DNA from: Bacillota bacterium
Lineage (GTDB): Bacteria; Bacillota; UBA4882; UBA8346
Assembly (NCBI GenBank): GCA_023410535.1
Contig: JAEYPR010000020.1
Location: forward strand, 62,001-126,000
Length of the DNA stretch: 64,000 nt
Direction: 5' to 3'
Shown here: positions 34,277 through 43,149 of the stretch, one piece after another
Numbering within the stretch: the first letter of the stretch is position 1
Layout of the letters: each line of letters opens with the position of its first letter
Position numbers and translations under genes: made by a program
Notes under the pieces: generated by a model
The model's input: the letters and a program-made list of their open reading frames with translations, nothing else
Databases searched by the model: none
What the model was told of the DNA's origin: nothing

Positions 34277-35179
34277 ATGAGCAATGACGCTTACCCCACC
34301 TTACGGGGAACCGACCTGTTCCGCCCCAACGAACAGGTATATATTAACCAATCTCATGAATTGCCCGCCTATTGCGATACCATCCATAAACATGATTTTA
34401 TCGAGATTGCCTATGTCACCGCCGGAGAAGGCTTGCATATTGTCGGCGACCACCGGTATGAAGTGGTCAAAGGTGACTTGTTTATTATCAACTACGATGT
34501 CCCCCACGGTTTCTTCCGCAGACCGGATAGCGACCGATCCCCGGTTCTCTACAATTGCGTTTTCCGGCCGGAGTTTTTGGATCCGTCGCTCTTTGGCAAT
34601 ACCTATTTCGAGGATATTACCGCAGCCTTTCTTTTCAAGTCGCTCTTTCCTGACGATACGGCGTCCGCGCCCGACCTATCGTTGCGCGGTGTGGCATTTC
34701 ATGAGTTCGGCGATTTATTCGGGAAGATGGACGCCGAATACAAAGCCGCCAAACCCGGGTATTCGGATTTGATCCGCGCTTATCTCATTGAGCTAATCAT
34801 TAAAATCTTCCGGTTGATGGCAACGACCGAGCGGAAGAGAGCCCCCAATCAACATCGTCAATTAGTGGAGCAAGCGATCAGCTACATTCAGGAGCATTAT
34901 TACTCCGAGATTAAACTGGGTGACTTAGCGCTGCAGTCATTCATCAGTAAAAACTATTTTAGCAAATTGTTCAAAGAGGTCACCGGGATCGGCTTTAGCG
35001 ACTACATGCAACGCCTGCGTATCGATGAAGCCTGCCGTTTGCTGCGCGGGACTGATCTAAAAGTGATCGAAGTGGCGTCACGGGTTGGGTTTAATGATCT
35101 GAAATTTTTTTATGAGGTTTTTAAAAAATTGACGGGGAAGACACCCGGTGACTATCGGGTTATCCATACACAAAATTAA
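34277..35179 (+). CDS. AraC-family regulator of rhamnose genes
   Basis: 300 residues: a cupin sensor domain (HKHDFIEIAYVTAGEGLHIV, GDLFIINYDVPHGF) and two C-terminal helix-turn-helix units (KLGDLALQSFISKNYFSKLFKEVTG and VASRVGFNDLKFFYEVFKKLTG). RhaS/RhaR-like and divergent from rhaB, so probably rhamnose-responsive. ATG 34277 has GAAGGAGA ahead of it. A 12-bp palindrome ATACCCCGGTAT at 34232-34243 upstream could be an operator. No rhamnose transporter is in the window. Confidence 0.87.
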   Translation: MSNDAYPTLRGTDLFRPNEQVYINQSHELPAYCDTIHKHDFIEIAYVTAGEGLHIVGDHRYEVVKGDLFIINYDVPHGFFRRPDSDRSPVLYNCVFRPEFLDPSLFGNTYFEDITAAFLFKSLFPDDTASAPDLSLRGVAFHEFGDLFGKMDAEYKAAKPGYSDLIRAYLIELIIKIFRLMATTERKRAPNQHRQLVEQAISYIQEHYYSEIKLGDLALQSFISKNYFSKLFKEVTGIGFSDYMQRLRIDEACRLLRGTDLKVIEVASRVGFNDLKFFYEVFKKLTGKTPGDYRVIHTQN

Positions 35180-35362
35180 CCGGTAATTTAATAATGAATT
35201 GCGCATTCTCCAAATTTTCGGTAAAATTATGTTCAGAAAAATACATTCTTTGCCGATAATATTACATAATGTCAACTAATAACAACTTCGGTACCGTAAT
35301 CCGCTCCAAAACGGTCCAAGTTGTTGCAATCAAAGTAACGGCAAATCGGGAGGATTATGCGG

Positions 35363-37048
35363 ATGAATGCGATGGGTAAGTTACTTCAATTGGGCGGCGC
35401 ATTGGCCAATCCCTTGGGAAAAATTTTAGCTAAATGGAAAGTCTTTCAGCAGATTTTAATTATCATCGGTGTCATGATTACTTTTTTAGTTGTCGAAGGC
35501 GTGTTGGGGCTTTGGACCATGAATCAGATGCAACAGATCACCAAATTGATATTTTACGACAGCGTTCAAGGATTTCGCTCTATTTCCAGTTTGCGAGTTG
35601 AATTGAATACCATTCAAAGGTCATATAGCCGAAGTTTTTTGGATAAACAAATTTTTTATGGCAGTTTCATCACCGTTGAATCGACCATTCAATCCGACTT
35701 TAACAACGCCGAGGGCCATCAAATTCAAACGTTAGTGAATCAGTTAAAGGTCATCGTGACAAAACCGCCCACACCGCAAACACTCGAAGAATTCGACCAT
35801 GCAATCGCTTTAATCGAATTGAATCTCTCAAATCTTGAGAATAAACTGACCAGCAACGCTTTGAAATCCATGGAAACCGGAAACCGCTTTTTCAGCAGTT
35901 CGCAAAATCTCACCCTCCTCATCTTGGGCATCAGCCTCATCACCTCTTTGATCCTAGGAATCGGTATCGCCGCACTCATCTCGAAACCCTTAAAACAAAT
36001 GATCATCTCGGCAAAAGCATTGGCGGCCGGCGATTTAACCCAGGATTTAAAGGCCAAAGGGTGTCATGAAGTAAATGAACTGGTTAAAGGATTCAATGAA
36101 GCCATCGCGAGTTTGCGAAAATTAGTGACCCACATCGAAGAAAAAGCGCAAGGGTTAACCATTGCGAGTATGGAACTGAAAGATGCCTCCACCAGTTCGG
36201 GTAAGGCCGCCGCCGAGGTGGCGGTGGTGATTGAGGAATTGGCGAAATCTTCAATGGAACAAGCCGGCCAGGTCCATTTTACTTCCAATACCGTAGCCGA
36301 ACTGAGTCAATTGGTTACCGTCGTTTCGCACGATACGGCACAGATGGCTTCGGCCTCCAAAAAAATCGCCGCCGCGGCCGATGTCGGGCAAAACATTACT
36401 CATAACGTGGCCAACGAAATCGGCGAGCTTTATAAAAGTACCCGCCAAATTGGTTCGGTCATCTTGGAAATGAGTAAAGCATCGGAAGAGATCAACGAGG
36501 TCGCTTCCATGATCGGAAATATCGCCGAACAAACCACCCTGTTGGCGCTGAACGCCTCCATTGAGGCTGCCCGCGCCGGTGAACACGGCAAAGGGTTTAG
36601 CGTGGTTGCCGAGGAGACGGGGAAACTCGCCGAGGAATCCAAAAAAGCGGCGCAACGGATCGCCAAATTGGTCGACCAGATGATTAACCGGAGTGAACAA
36701 GCTGGAAAGGTGCTCCATGTCGGGATGATCCGGGTTGAAGCGGGTAAATCGCTAATAACCAAAGCTTCGGTAACTTTTGAAGATATTTTTAAAGAATTGG
36801 AAAGTATCATCGCCGAGATTTATAAGGTAGCCGAATCAGCCCAACAAATGGCGCAACGGAATGAACTGATGACCGGAGCCATGGCGCAAGTGGCGATTGT
36901 CAGCGAAGCCGCAGTCGCTAACACCGAAGAGGTCTCGGCGACCGTGGAAGAGCAAAGCGCCGGCGCTGAGCAAGTAACCGCGTTAGCCGAAAATTTGGCG
37001 GTCACTGCCACCCAAATGAAACAATCGATCGCGGCATTCGTGATTTAG
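35363..37048 (+). CDS. Methyl-accepting chemotaxis protein
   Basis: About 561 residues. Membrane helix 1 (FQQILIIIGVMITFLVVEGV), a four-helix-bundle periplasmic sensor of about 140 residues, helix 2 (LTLLILGISLITSLILGIGI), a HAMP domain and the cytoplasmic signalling domain with the hairpin tip EQTTLLALNASIEAARAGEH. It transmits ligand state to CheA/CheW. No chemotaxis gene is adjacent. I prefer ATG 35363 (nine bases from GGGAGG) to ATG 35357 (three bases). Confidence 0.93.
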   Translation: MNAMGKLLQLGGALANPLGKILAKWKVFQQILIIIGVMITFLVVEGVLGLWTMNQMQQITKLIFYDSVQGFRSISSLRVELNTIQRSYSRSFLDKQIFYGSFITVESTIQSDFNNAEGHQIQTLVNQLKVIVTKPPTPQTLEEFDHAIALIELNLSNLENKLTSNALKSMETGNRFFSSSQNLTLLILGISLITSLILGIGIAALISKPLKQMIISAKALAAGDLTQDLKAKGCHEVNELVKGFNEAIASLRKLVTHIEEKAQGLTIASMELKDASTSSGKAAAEVAVVIEELAKSSMEQAGQVHFTSNTVAELSQLVTVVSHDTAQMASASKKIAAAADVGQNITHNVANEIGELYKSTRQIGSVILEMSKASEEINEVASMIGNIAEQTTLLALNASIEAARAGEHGKGFSVVAEETGKLAEESKKAAQRIAKLVDQMINRSEQAGKVLHVGMIRVEAGKSLITKASVTFEDIFKELESIIAEIYKVAESAQQMAQRNELMTGAMAQVAIVSEAAVANTEEVSATVEEQSAGAEQVTALAENLAVTATQMKQSIAAFVI

Positions 37049-37062
37049 CTAAGCGGCGTTGA

Positions 37063-37506
37063 TTAGAGCCCGATTTTCCCGATTCCGCCCATGTATTGGC
37101 CGGAATTGGGAAAATCAGCCTGAACAAGTTCACGAAAGCATTTTGAAAATCCATATTGGGTTAGTTCCGCGACCGGAACCCATGTAACAGCGGAGATCGG
37201 ATTGGCGAATGGTTCCGGTTCGCTTCCTAGTTGCAAGTTTCCGCCGGTTCGCCTGAGTTTAAAGGTAATATGGACGACATGCCGGTTTTCACTGATACGG
37301 TCGCAAACATAGAGGAGTTTTTCGATAGCAACCAGCAACCCGGTTTCCTCACGCATCTCCCGGATCATGCATTCCTCTAGCGTTTCGCCAGTCTCCAACG
37401 TCCCGCCTGGGAGCGACCAGTTGCGCGCGTCATTCAAACGTTGCTTGACCAGGAGAATTCGCTCATCTTCAATTAAAATGCCGGTAACTCGCAGTTTGAA
37501 ATTCAT
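37063..37506 (-). CDS. NUDIX hydrolase
   Basis: 147 residues with a full NUDIX box, G-x5-E-x7-REExGL (from GGTLETGETLEECMIREM through REETGLL). It hydrolyses a nucleoside diphosphate linked to another group; specificity is not readable. The N-terminus FKLRVTGILIEDERILLVKQ and ARNWSLPGG are typical. Monocistronic or with the downstream-facing gap to the MCP, which converges with it. Confidence 0.88.
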   Translation of the reverse strand: MNFKLRVTGILIEDERILLVKQRLNDARNWSLPGGTLETGETLEECMIREMREETGLLVAIEKLLYVCDRISENRHVVHITFKLRRTGGNLQLGSEPEPFANPISAVTWVPVAELTQYGFSKCFRELVQADFPNSGQYMGGIGKIGL

Positions 37507-37542
37507 CGTTGGTTGCTCCTATTTACTAATTACATCCGTTTT

Positions 37543-38163
37543 TTAATCCCAATTCTCCGCAATCGATATCGTGGCGATCTTACCCTCTTTGACTTCGAAA
37601 CTCATCCAATTGGCGCCGGATGCGTCGTAAAGTTCGTAAATCTCGCCCGGGGCGTCGGGCGCTTGCGTCTTTGCTACCGGGTAAACTGCTTTCAGCCGTT
37701 CAAGGCTGTCGCCGACTTTGATTCCCGAAGCAGTGGCATATTTCGGGGTGGTCACGACCATACTGCAGATTAAAACCGGCCCTTCCTTTGAGCGATAGGA
37801 AGTTACGACCAGCCCGTCGTATTCATAGGTTTTATAATGAATCCCCGCGTAGGGAAATGCTTCCGGGCCACTGACCATAGTCTTTAACGAAAGCGGTTTG
37901 CCAAGGATTCCGGTTAAATCCACTTTAACTTCATCATCCCCGAGATGGATTTGGGCATAACCAACTTTTATTGCAAACGAAAATTGCTTTTTGGCATTTT
38001 CCGGGCCGGCGGTCGTAGGCGCCGCCAGACTTGGCTCCATGGTCGGAGCGGGTTCCAAACCCTCTTTGACCGCTTCGTTTTGCTGTAAATAAAAAATCAC
38101 CGCCAAAACCACAATGATTATCACCGCCACCGTTGCAACCATTACCATCATTTTATTTTTCAT
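37543..38163 (-). CDS. Membrane-anchored hypothetical protein
   Basis: 206 residues. One N-terminal membrane segment (MVMVATVAVIIIVVLAVIFY) anchors a Pro/Ala/Glu-rich linker and an extracytoplasmic domain. The C-terminal part, IKVGDSLERLKAVYP then ANWMSFEVKEGKIATISI, has the Gly-x-Ser-x3-L-x3-YP pattern of BamE/SmpA-like or DUF4309-like folds. No enzyme motif. Function unknown. Confidence 0.7.
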   Translation of the reverse strand: MKNKMMVMVATVAVIIIVVLAVIFYLQQNEAVKEGLEPAPTMEPSLAAPTTAGPENAKKQFSFAIKVGYAQIHLGDDEVKVDLTGILGKPLSLKTMVSGPEAFPYAGIHYKTYEYDGLVVTSYRSKEGPVLICSMVVTTPKYATASGIKVGDSLERLKAVYPVAKTQAPDAPGEIYELYDASGANWMSFEVKEGKIATISIAENWD

Positions 38164-38295
38164 GGCTGTTCCCCCTATTTTGCAAACTGTCCTTGATCAG
38201 AAAACCAGTCTACGGAGAAAATTTCTGTGAAAATCCGCAAATTCCTGCTTTCCCGATGGACCCCACCCACGAAACCGGACGGCGAAATCGAGAGC

Positions 38296-38337
38296 AGTTA
38301 TCGACAAAATGATCTTATTGAGTCACAGAATGAGTTC
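38296..38337 (-). repeat. Two-unit relative of the 21-bp DnaA-box repeat
   Basis: Read on the minus strand: GAACTCATTCTGTGACTCAAT then AAGATCATTTTGTCGATAACT, close matches to units 5/9 and 6 of the array at 58655-58864. The preceding minus-strand AGTCGTTCAAC also matches the sequence before that array (AGTCGCTCAAC). TTATCGACA in the second unit is one mismatch from a DnaA box. Confidence 0.75.
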
Positions 38338-38369
38338 GTTGAACGACTCCACTGAGGTTACTCCACCCC

Positions 38370-38407
38370 CAAAAACAAGCGCCGCCGGGATCATCCCAGC
38401 GGCGCTT
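38370..38407 (-). terminator. Terminator of the APC permease gene
   Basis: AAGCGCCGC and GCGGCGCTT form the base of a 14-bp stem with one mismatch, followed on the minus strand by TTGTTTTTG. Confidence 0.82.
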
Positions 38408-38472
38408 AATCGAATCATGTTGTAAATTCGCTTCAACGTTCTTTGTTAGTCCGATACCCGGTTCAACCGCAA

Positions 38473-39912
38473 TCATTCGTTCGCCGCTTTGGACAGCTCG
38501 GCATATTGACTGTTTACCAATTGAATCTCACTTTTCATTCTGGCGACAACTTCTTTCTTATGAACGCTGACAATCGCGAACCACGAACCGGCCAGGATGA
38601 TCCAACCCAAGAAGATGAAGGGGAACATATTGAACGGAAATGGCGGTAGCGGATAAACACTGCCTACTATCGGGAGCATCACCAATCCGAACGAAATCGC
38701 GGCGATCACAACATCCTTCACTTTCAATTCTTTCCGTTTATAGAGGAATACCGGCGCCGCTACCACAATCAACGCGTAACTTAACAAGAATCCCAGCGTG
38801 GCAATGGTGCCCAACCAACCGAAGATGTCCATTAAACCGGCTTTTAAGTATATCAATAGCAATGGGATCACCGAGATAACAATCGCTAATAAAGTGACCG
38901 CTACATGCGGAGTTTCATTATTTTCATGAACCTGAGCCATGGAGGAAGGTAGAATCCGGTGTTGACCCATAGTTAAGAGGAGTCGCGCTCCGGCGTTGAT
39001 ACACGCAACGGCGCAAGCCCAGAAGCTGACCATCGCCCCAATGGTAATAAAGAAACCCATAAATCCGATCCCGTGTTTTTCCGCCAAGAAACTCATCGGC
39101 GCCGCCACTTCACTCAGCGTTTCTTTGCTACCCATGAACCCGACCAATTCGGTATAGGACATCACGATAAACAACAAGCCGACTGCGATCCCGCTTAAAA
39201 TTACCGCCCGCGGAATATTTTTCAGCGGATTTTGCGCTTCATCTCCCAAAGTGGTGGCGCTTTCAAAACCGACAAAACTGAAGAAAGCCAGGACCAAACC
39301 AATCCGGATACTGTCAAACGATACGCCTTTCAAGGCAAATTGAGCGGTATCAATATAAAAACCGCGTTTAAAAAGAACGACCGCGCCAACGATAATAATC
39401 AACGATAACGAGACCGCTTCCAGCAGCAACATAATCTTCGCCGACAACTTAATATCTTTGAAGCACACGTACCAGGCAAGCAAAGCAGCCCCTCCCGCCA
39501 ACAGTAAGGGGTTGGCGTGCGCGCCGAAATAACCGAGAAAAACATTGCCGTAACTTGCAAAACCGGCCAATACGGCGCTACCGGTTAAAAGATAGGCCAG
39601 TATCAATCCCCAGCCGGACATAAAACCGGCGCCAACTCCCAACCCGTCGGCCACATAGGTATACAATGCACCCGGCGAAGCGGACCGGCGGGCAAAATGG
39701 TTAATGTGATAACCGATTAACGCCACTGCGACCGTTGCAAAAAGATATGCCAACCAGGTTCCGTTGCCTGCGGTCATAAATACCAGCGGAATTCCCAATG
39801 CCGGTCCACAACTTGGCGCAATATTGGCGATCGATTGCGCCAGCACCTCGGTGAACGGCAGGCATTGACTTTTCAGTCCTGAATAACTTTTTTGTTCCGG
39901 TTTTTTACTCAT
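38473..39912 (-). CDS. APC-family amino acid/amine permease
   Basis: About 479 residues, 12 or so membrane helices, with the APC helix 1 region TEVLAQSIANIAPSCGPALG and FSFVGFESATTLGDEAQNP after helix 5, the conserved substrate/Na-site segments. Amino acid, polyamine and GABA permeases belong here. ATG 39912 is nine bases from AGGAGG, while ATG 39921 overlaps it. Its promoter carries the same two operator modules as the glutamine-synthetase-like gene at 600, so the two probably serve one nitrogen source (PuuP and PuuA are the model). Confidence 0.87.
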   Translation of the reverse strand: MSKKPEQKSYSGLKSQCLPFTEVLAQSIANIAPSCGPALGIPLVFMTAGNGTWLAYLFATVAVALIGYHINHFARRSASPGALYTYVADGLGVGAGFMSGWGLILAYLLTGSAVLAGFASYGNVFLGYFGAHANPLLLAGGAALLAWYVCFKDIKLSAKIMLLLEAVSLSLIIIVGAVVLFKRGFYIDTAQFALKGVSFDSIRIGLVLAFFSFVGFESATTLGDEAQNPLKNIPRAVILSGIAVGLLFIVMSYTELVGFMGSKETLSEVAAPMSFLAEKHGIGFMGFFITIGAMVSFWACAVACINAGARLLLTMGQHRILPSSMAQVHENNETPHVAVTLLAIVISVIPLLLIYLKAGLMDIFGWLGTIATLGFLLSYALIVVAAPVFLYKRKELKVKDVVIAAISFGLVMLPIVGSVYPLPPFPFNMFPFIFLGWIILAGSWFAIVSVHKKEVVARMKSEIQLVNSQYAELSKAANE

Positions 39913-39966
39913 ATCAGACATCCTCCTTGTTCTTGATCGATCCGATTCGAAATAGTGTTTAATAAG

Positions 39967-39982
39967 TTACATAAATATGACA
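39967..39982. promoter_or_regulatory. Proximal TNACA-N6-TNACA operator, APC permease
   Basis: TTACA (39967-39971), TAAATA, TGACA (39978-39982), followed by TTA. Nearly identical to the proximal GS site at 633-648 (TTACA, TAAAAC, TGACA, TTA). It lies 55 bases before the permease ATG. Confidence 0.5.
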
Positions 39983-40085
39983 TTAATTTGAAACCGCATA
40001 CCATAGCGATTCTACTGTTTTTCCAGTGTCAAATGTTTATGCTTCAAATCGTCCCATTTAATTCTATTCAGAATTATATATTGTA

Positions 40086-40135
40086 TGTTATATATATGTC
40101 AACTATTTAATTGTTAATATTACATATACATGACA
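40086..40135. promoter_or_regulatory. Distal symmetrical operator, APC permease
   Basis: TGTTA-N6-TGTCA-N18-TTACA-N6-TGACA: two 11-bp-period direct repeats facing each other. The right three half-sites and both spacings equal those upstream of the GS-like gene (759-797). The full dyad suggests cooperative binding of two dimers. Confidence 0.55.
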
Positions 40136-40152
40136 TAAAGTTATAAAATGAA

Positions 40153-40184
40153 ATAAAAAACTATCCAAACGAACGTCCGGATAG
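40153..40184 (-). terminator. Terminator of the SprT-like gene
   Basis: On minus, CTATCC...GGATAG with additional GAC/GTT pairing, followed by TTTTTTATTT (complement of 40151-40160). Confidence 0.7.
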
Positions 40185-40243
40185 CCGAGTCTAATCTTTT
40201 GAATCGCGATGATTTTGATTTTAAAAACAATGTTACGCCGTGC

Positions 40244-40987
40244 TTACCGTTCCAGTAACTCCAGTGGCACGTAATATTTGGTATACCGGCCGCCCTTGCG
40301 GTCAGTGTATGAACCATGCCGATCCCGCACCATCACGGTCGCCCGTTTATTAATCCGGTAAATCAGTCCTTGGATCCTTCGTTCCTCAAAACGGAACCAG
40401 ACCGTATCCCCAATCTGCAGTCCAAATTTTTGTTGAGCAATCTGCCGTCCCGTCGGCAACTGGTGGTAACTTTCGCGATGGTCAAACAACTGCCACGCTA
40501 ATGTCTTAAAGCGCTTCCGTTTACAACTGGAGCGACCAAAACAGAGAAACTCGATGACATGACAAAGTTCGTGCTCCATCACCAATTGCAACGCTTCCAA
40601 ACTATTCTGGGTCGCAATGCCGCAAACTAGCTTCGCCCCGCCAACATCATGAAATTTGTCAAAGAAATCGCTGCCGATCCGGATCTCGATCACTACGTCT
40701 TGCGGCCACATTTTGGTAATATTTTTAGGACAAAAGGTTTTCCCGGCGCTTTTGGTCAACCGGGACGACAGCGAAAAACGCATCTGCCCTTGGAAACCGC
40801 TAAACCAGCCATTCAGGAACTCTTCATTATATAGTTCGTATAAACGGCGCAGATCACTGATTGTCAATCCGGTTGTCCCATTACCGGTCAACGAATCGGA
40901 TAACAACAGTAACCGGCGGGCAATCGCTTCGCGTTTCGCCGCAATGACCGCCGCTGAATATTGCAACGCAAAAACCGCTTCAAGCAT
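40244..40987 (-). CDS. SprT-like zinc metalloprotein
   Basis: About 247 residues. The HExxH motif is HELCHVIEFL at about residue 130, in a context (VMEHELCHVIEFLCFG) typical of SprT-like domains related to the Spartan protease; upstream are ELYNEEFLNGWFSG and RLTKSAGKTFCP, which match the SprT start. A C-terminal basic SH3-like tail (IGDTVWFRFEERRIQGLIYRI) may bind nucleic acid. ATG 40987 follows GGGGAGA; the frame is open 22 codons further up without an SD. Confidence 0.75.
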   Translation of the reverse strand: MLEAVFALQYSAAVIAAKREAIARRLLLLSDSLTGNGTTGLTISDLRRLYELYNEEFLNGWFSGFQGQMRFSLSSRLTKSAGKTFCPKNITKMWPQDVVIEIRIGSDFFDKFHDVGGAKLVCGIATQNSLEALQLVMEHELCHVIEFLCFGRSSCKRKRFKTLAWQLFDHRESYHQLPTGRQIAQQKFGLQIGDTVWFRFEERRIQGLIYRINKRATVMVRDRHGSYTDRKGGRYTKYYVPLELLER

Positions 40988-41112
40988 AACAAATCTCCCC
41001 AAACAATAGCTAACTCGCTGATCTTTACGGTGTAATTCGCGCAAAAAAAGCAAAGACCTTTTGTTTTCGAAAACAACCGCAAAATTGCCTTGCCTTCACT
41101 TGGCCCAAAATG

Positions 41113-41149
41113 AAAAAGTTGTTCTCCACGATAGAAGAACAACTTTTTT
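41113..41149. terminator. Terminator after rubrerythrin
   Basis: AAAGTTGTTCT and AGAACAACTTT form an 11-bp stem with a 10-base loop and T runs on both strands. Confidence 0.85.
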
Positions 41150-41171
41150 CACACAGCGTTCCTTTAAAAAT

Positions 41172-41753
41172 TCAGGCGTTCTTTTTGACCTCAAAATACC
41201 CTTGGGGATGTTTACAGACCGGACAGACCTGAAGCGCTTCCGGTCCTTCATGGAGATGACCGCAGTTAGAACAACGCCAGACGACGTTTTGCCCGACTTT
41301 ATAGAGCGTCTGACTGTCCAGTTTCTTTTTATAGCCTCGAAATTGCTCCTCATGGTCTTTTTCGATTACGGCAATTTTCCGGAAGATAAATTCCACTTCC
41401 GGATAACCTTCGCTTTTAGCAATGTCGGCAAAACTCGGATAAACCTCAGTCCATTCTTCCTTTTCGCCGTCAGCCGCATATTGGAGATTTTCCGAAGTGT
41501 TCCCTAGCGCAAAAGGATATCCCGCGTCAACATGGGCATTGACATTCCCCAATCCTTCGATGATCAGATCAAAGAAAGCTCTGGCGTGCGCTCTTTCATT
41601 CTCGGCAATTTCCGCAAAGACCGCGGCCAGATTGGCATGACCCTCTTTCCGGGCGACGGACGCATAAAAAGTATAACGGTTTCTAGCTTGGGATTCTCCG
41701 GCAAAAGCCCGGGCTAGGTTAGCGGCGGTTTGGGTCCCTTCCAATCGTTTCAA
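41172..41753 (-). CDS. rbr: Rubrerythrin
   Basis: 193 residues, TTG start eight bases after GGAGGA. The diiron four-helix bundle has FAGESQARNRYTFYA and AEIAENERAHARAFF with the Glu/His ligands; a second ExxH comes at IEKDHEEQF. The C-terminal rubredoxin domain has CSNCGHLHEG and CPVCKHPQG. It reduces hydrogen peroxide in anaerobes. Monocistronic. Confidence 0.95.
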   Translation of the reverse strand: MKRLEGTQTAANLARAFAGESQARNRYTFYASVARKEGHANLAAVFAEIAENERAHARAFFDLIIEGLGNVNAHVDAGYPFALGNTSENLQYAADGEKEEWTEVYPSFADIAKSEGYPEVEFIFRKIAVIEKDHEEQFRGYKKKLDSQTLYKVGQNVVWRCSNCGHLHEGPEALQVCPVCKHPQGYFEVKKNA

Positions 41754-42006
41754 CTGTGCTTCCTCCTCACATTCAATTCAAACTTAAACATTGGTATGTT
41801 TGCCAATCTCCCGCCAAAATAACCCAAAAGTCATCAGCGATCCCTTCTTCCGATCGCCCTAAACACCTCCGATCGACACTTTTTGTGAAATTATAAATCG
41901 TTCTTGCGACATTCAAAATTTCTCAATGCAAAGTTTACTGGAGATAGTATAATAATAATCAAATTCCACTCAGGGTGGTTCAGCATTGATTAAAGAGAGG
42001 TTTATC

Positions 42007-43062
42007 ATGTTAGCAAAATTTGACGCTTTATATGAAGGGTTTTATAATTGGCTGGCCGGACAGTATGACCCGAAATTCGGCGGTTTTTATTATGCGCGCA
42101 GCTCCCAAAGTTGCCCCGGATTTCAACCGGACATCGAATCCACCAGTCAAGCGCTGAACGCCATCCAACGTTCCGGTTTGCTGGACACGCTGCCGGACTG
42201 GATGCGCCAGCAACTGATTGCGTTTTATCATACCCGACAAACTCCGGACGGTTATTTTCTCGATCCCCAAAACGAGATGCGTACTGTCGATCGAATGGTT
42301 GCCCGCGCCCTCAACTTCAGTACCAACTATCTCAAACTTTTGGGCGCCGCACCGCTTTACCCCTTGCCCGGAACCAGCGGCATGGCGTCGTTGCCCAATT
42401 ACATGAAGTCACTGCCCATCTTCAAACAATGGATGGACGAGCGTCCCTGGGATTACGCCTGGATGGCTTGTGATAACATCGCCGCCGCCAGCGTCTACTT
42501 GCGCTTTTTGCCGGAAGCCGACCGGCAAGCTTTCTTGGACCTGATCTGGAACTATATCGAAGAACGTCAAAATCCCGATACCGGCATGTGGGGCGGCGGC
42601 CGGCCCTACATCCAACTTTCAGGCGCTTTCAAATTTACCGCGCTTTATCAAGAATATCACCGTCCGATGCTCCGTTGCGCCGAACTCTATCAGAGTATTT
42701 TGCGGACTATCCGCACCGATGTGTCGGAAGACATGTGTTGGACTCGCAATACCGTGGATTTACTGGCTACCCTCAAACCACAGTTCGGTTCGTATCCAGC
42801 GCAAGATCTCCTGGAGATCCTAAATGTCACCTATCATAATCTCCAACGGTATCTCAAGCCGGACGGAGGATTTTCACGCCATGTGGAGCATTCATTGGAA
42901 ACTCCCAACGACGTGCCCCTCGGCCGGGGTTTGGTTGAAGGGGATATGAACGCCAGCACTCAAGCTTTACGGATTCGCACTCTCTGTCATCAAATTGCCG
43001 GAGTCAAAGAACTTCCTATGACGCAGTACACCGTCGGATTTTATGACAAAATAGCGCGCTAA
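42007..43062 (+). CDS. Alpha/alpha-toroid protein of unknown function
   Basis: About 351 residues. Repeated helical hairpins with QYDPKFGGFYYA, RQTPDGYFLDP, RQNPDTGMWGGGRPY and LKPDGGFSRH resemble the QW-like turns of squalene-hopene cyclase, prenyltransferase or glycoside-hydrolase barrels. The acidic DxDD cyclase motif was not seen, and there is no signal peptide, so the domain is cytosolic; I cannot name the substrate. Start ATG 42007, six bases after GAGAGG. Monocistronic. Confidence 0.55.
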   Translation: MLAKFDALYEGFYNWLAGQYDPKFGGFYYARSSQSCPGFQPDIESTSQALNAIQRSGLLDTLPDWMRQQLIAFYHTRQTPDGYFLDPQNEMRTVDRMVARALNFSTNYLKLLGAAPLYPLPGTSGMASLPNYMKSLPIFKQWMDERPWDYAWMACDNIAAASVYLRFLPEADRQAFLDLIWNYIEERQNPDTGMWGGGRPYIQLSGAFKFTALYQEYHRPMLRCAELYQSILRTIRTDVSEDMCWTRNTVDLLATLKPQFGSYPAQDLLEILNVTYHNLQRYLKPDGGFSRHVEHSLETPNDVPLGRGLVEGDMNASTQALRIRTLCHQIAGVKELPMTQYTVGFYDKIAR

Positions 43063-43088
43063 GCGAATTGTCAAAACAAAAAATAGCG

Positions 43089-43122
43089 AAAGGGGAAGGT
43101 CGATAAGACATTCCCCTTTTTT
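43089..43122. terminator. Terminator between converging genes
   Basis: AAAGGGGAA and TTCCCCTTT form a 9-bp stem with a 13-base loop, followed by TTT. Confidence 0.8.
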
Positions 43123-43149
43123 GCAACAATGCTAGATTAGCTTCTACAG

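Larger units (their letters stand above)
38164..38472. other. Intergenic region with repeat and terminator
   Basis: 309 bases. It holds two 21-bp repeats related to the 58.7-kb array (38296-38337, inverted relative to it) and the terminator of the APC permease at 38370-38407. No gene was seen. Confidence 0.6.
39913..40243. other. Permease promoter region, AT-rich
   Basis: About 330 bases with no gene. It contains the proximal operator 39967-39982, the distal operator 40086-40135 and, at its right end, the terminator of the SprT-like gene (40153-40184). Confidence 0.6.
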
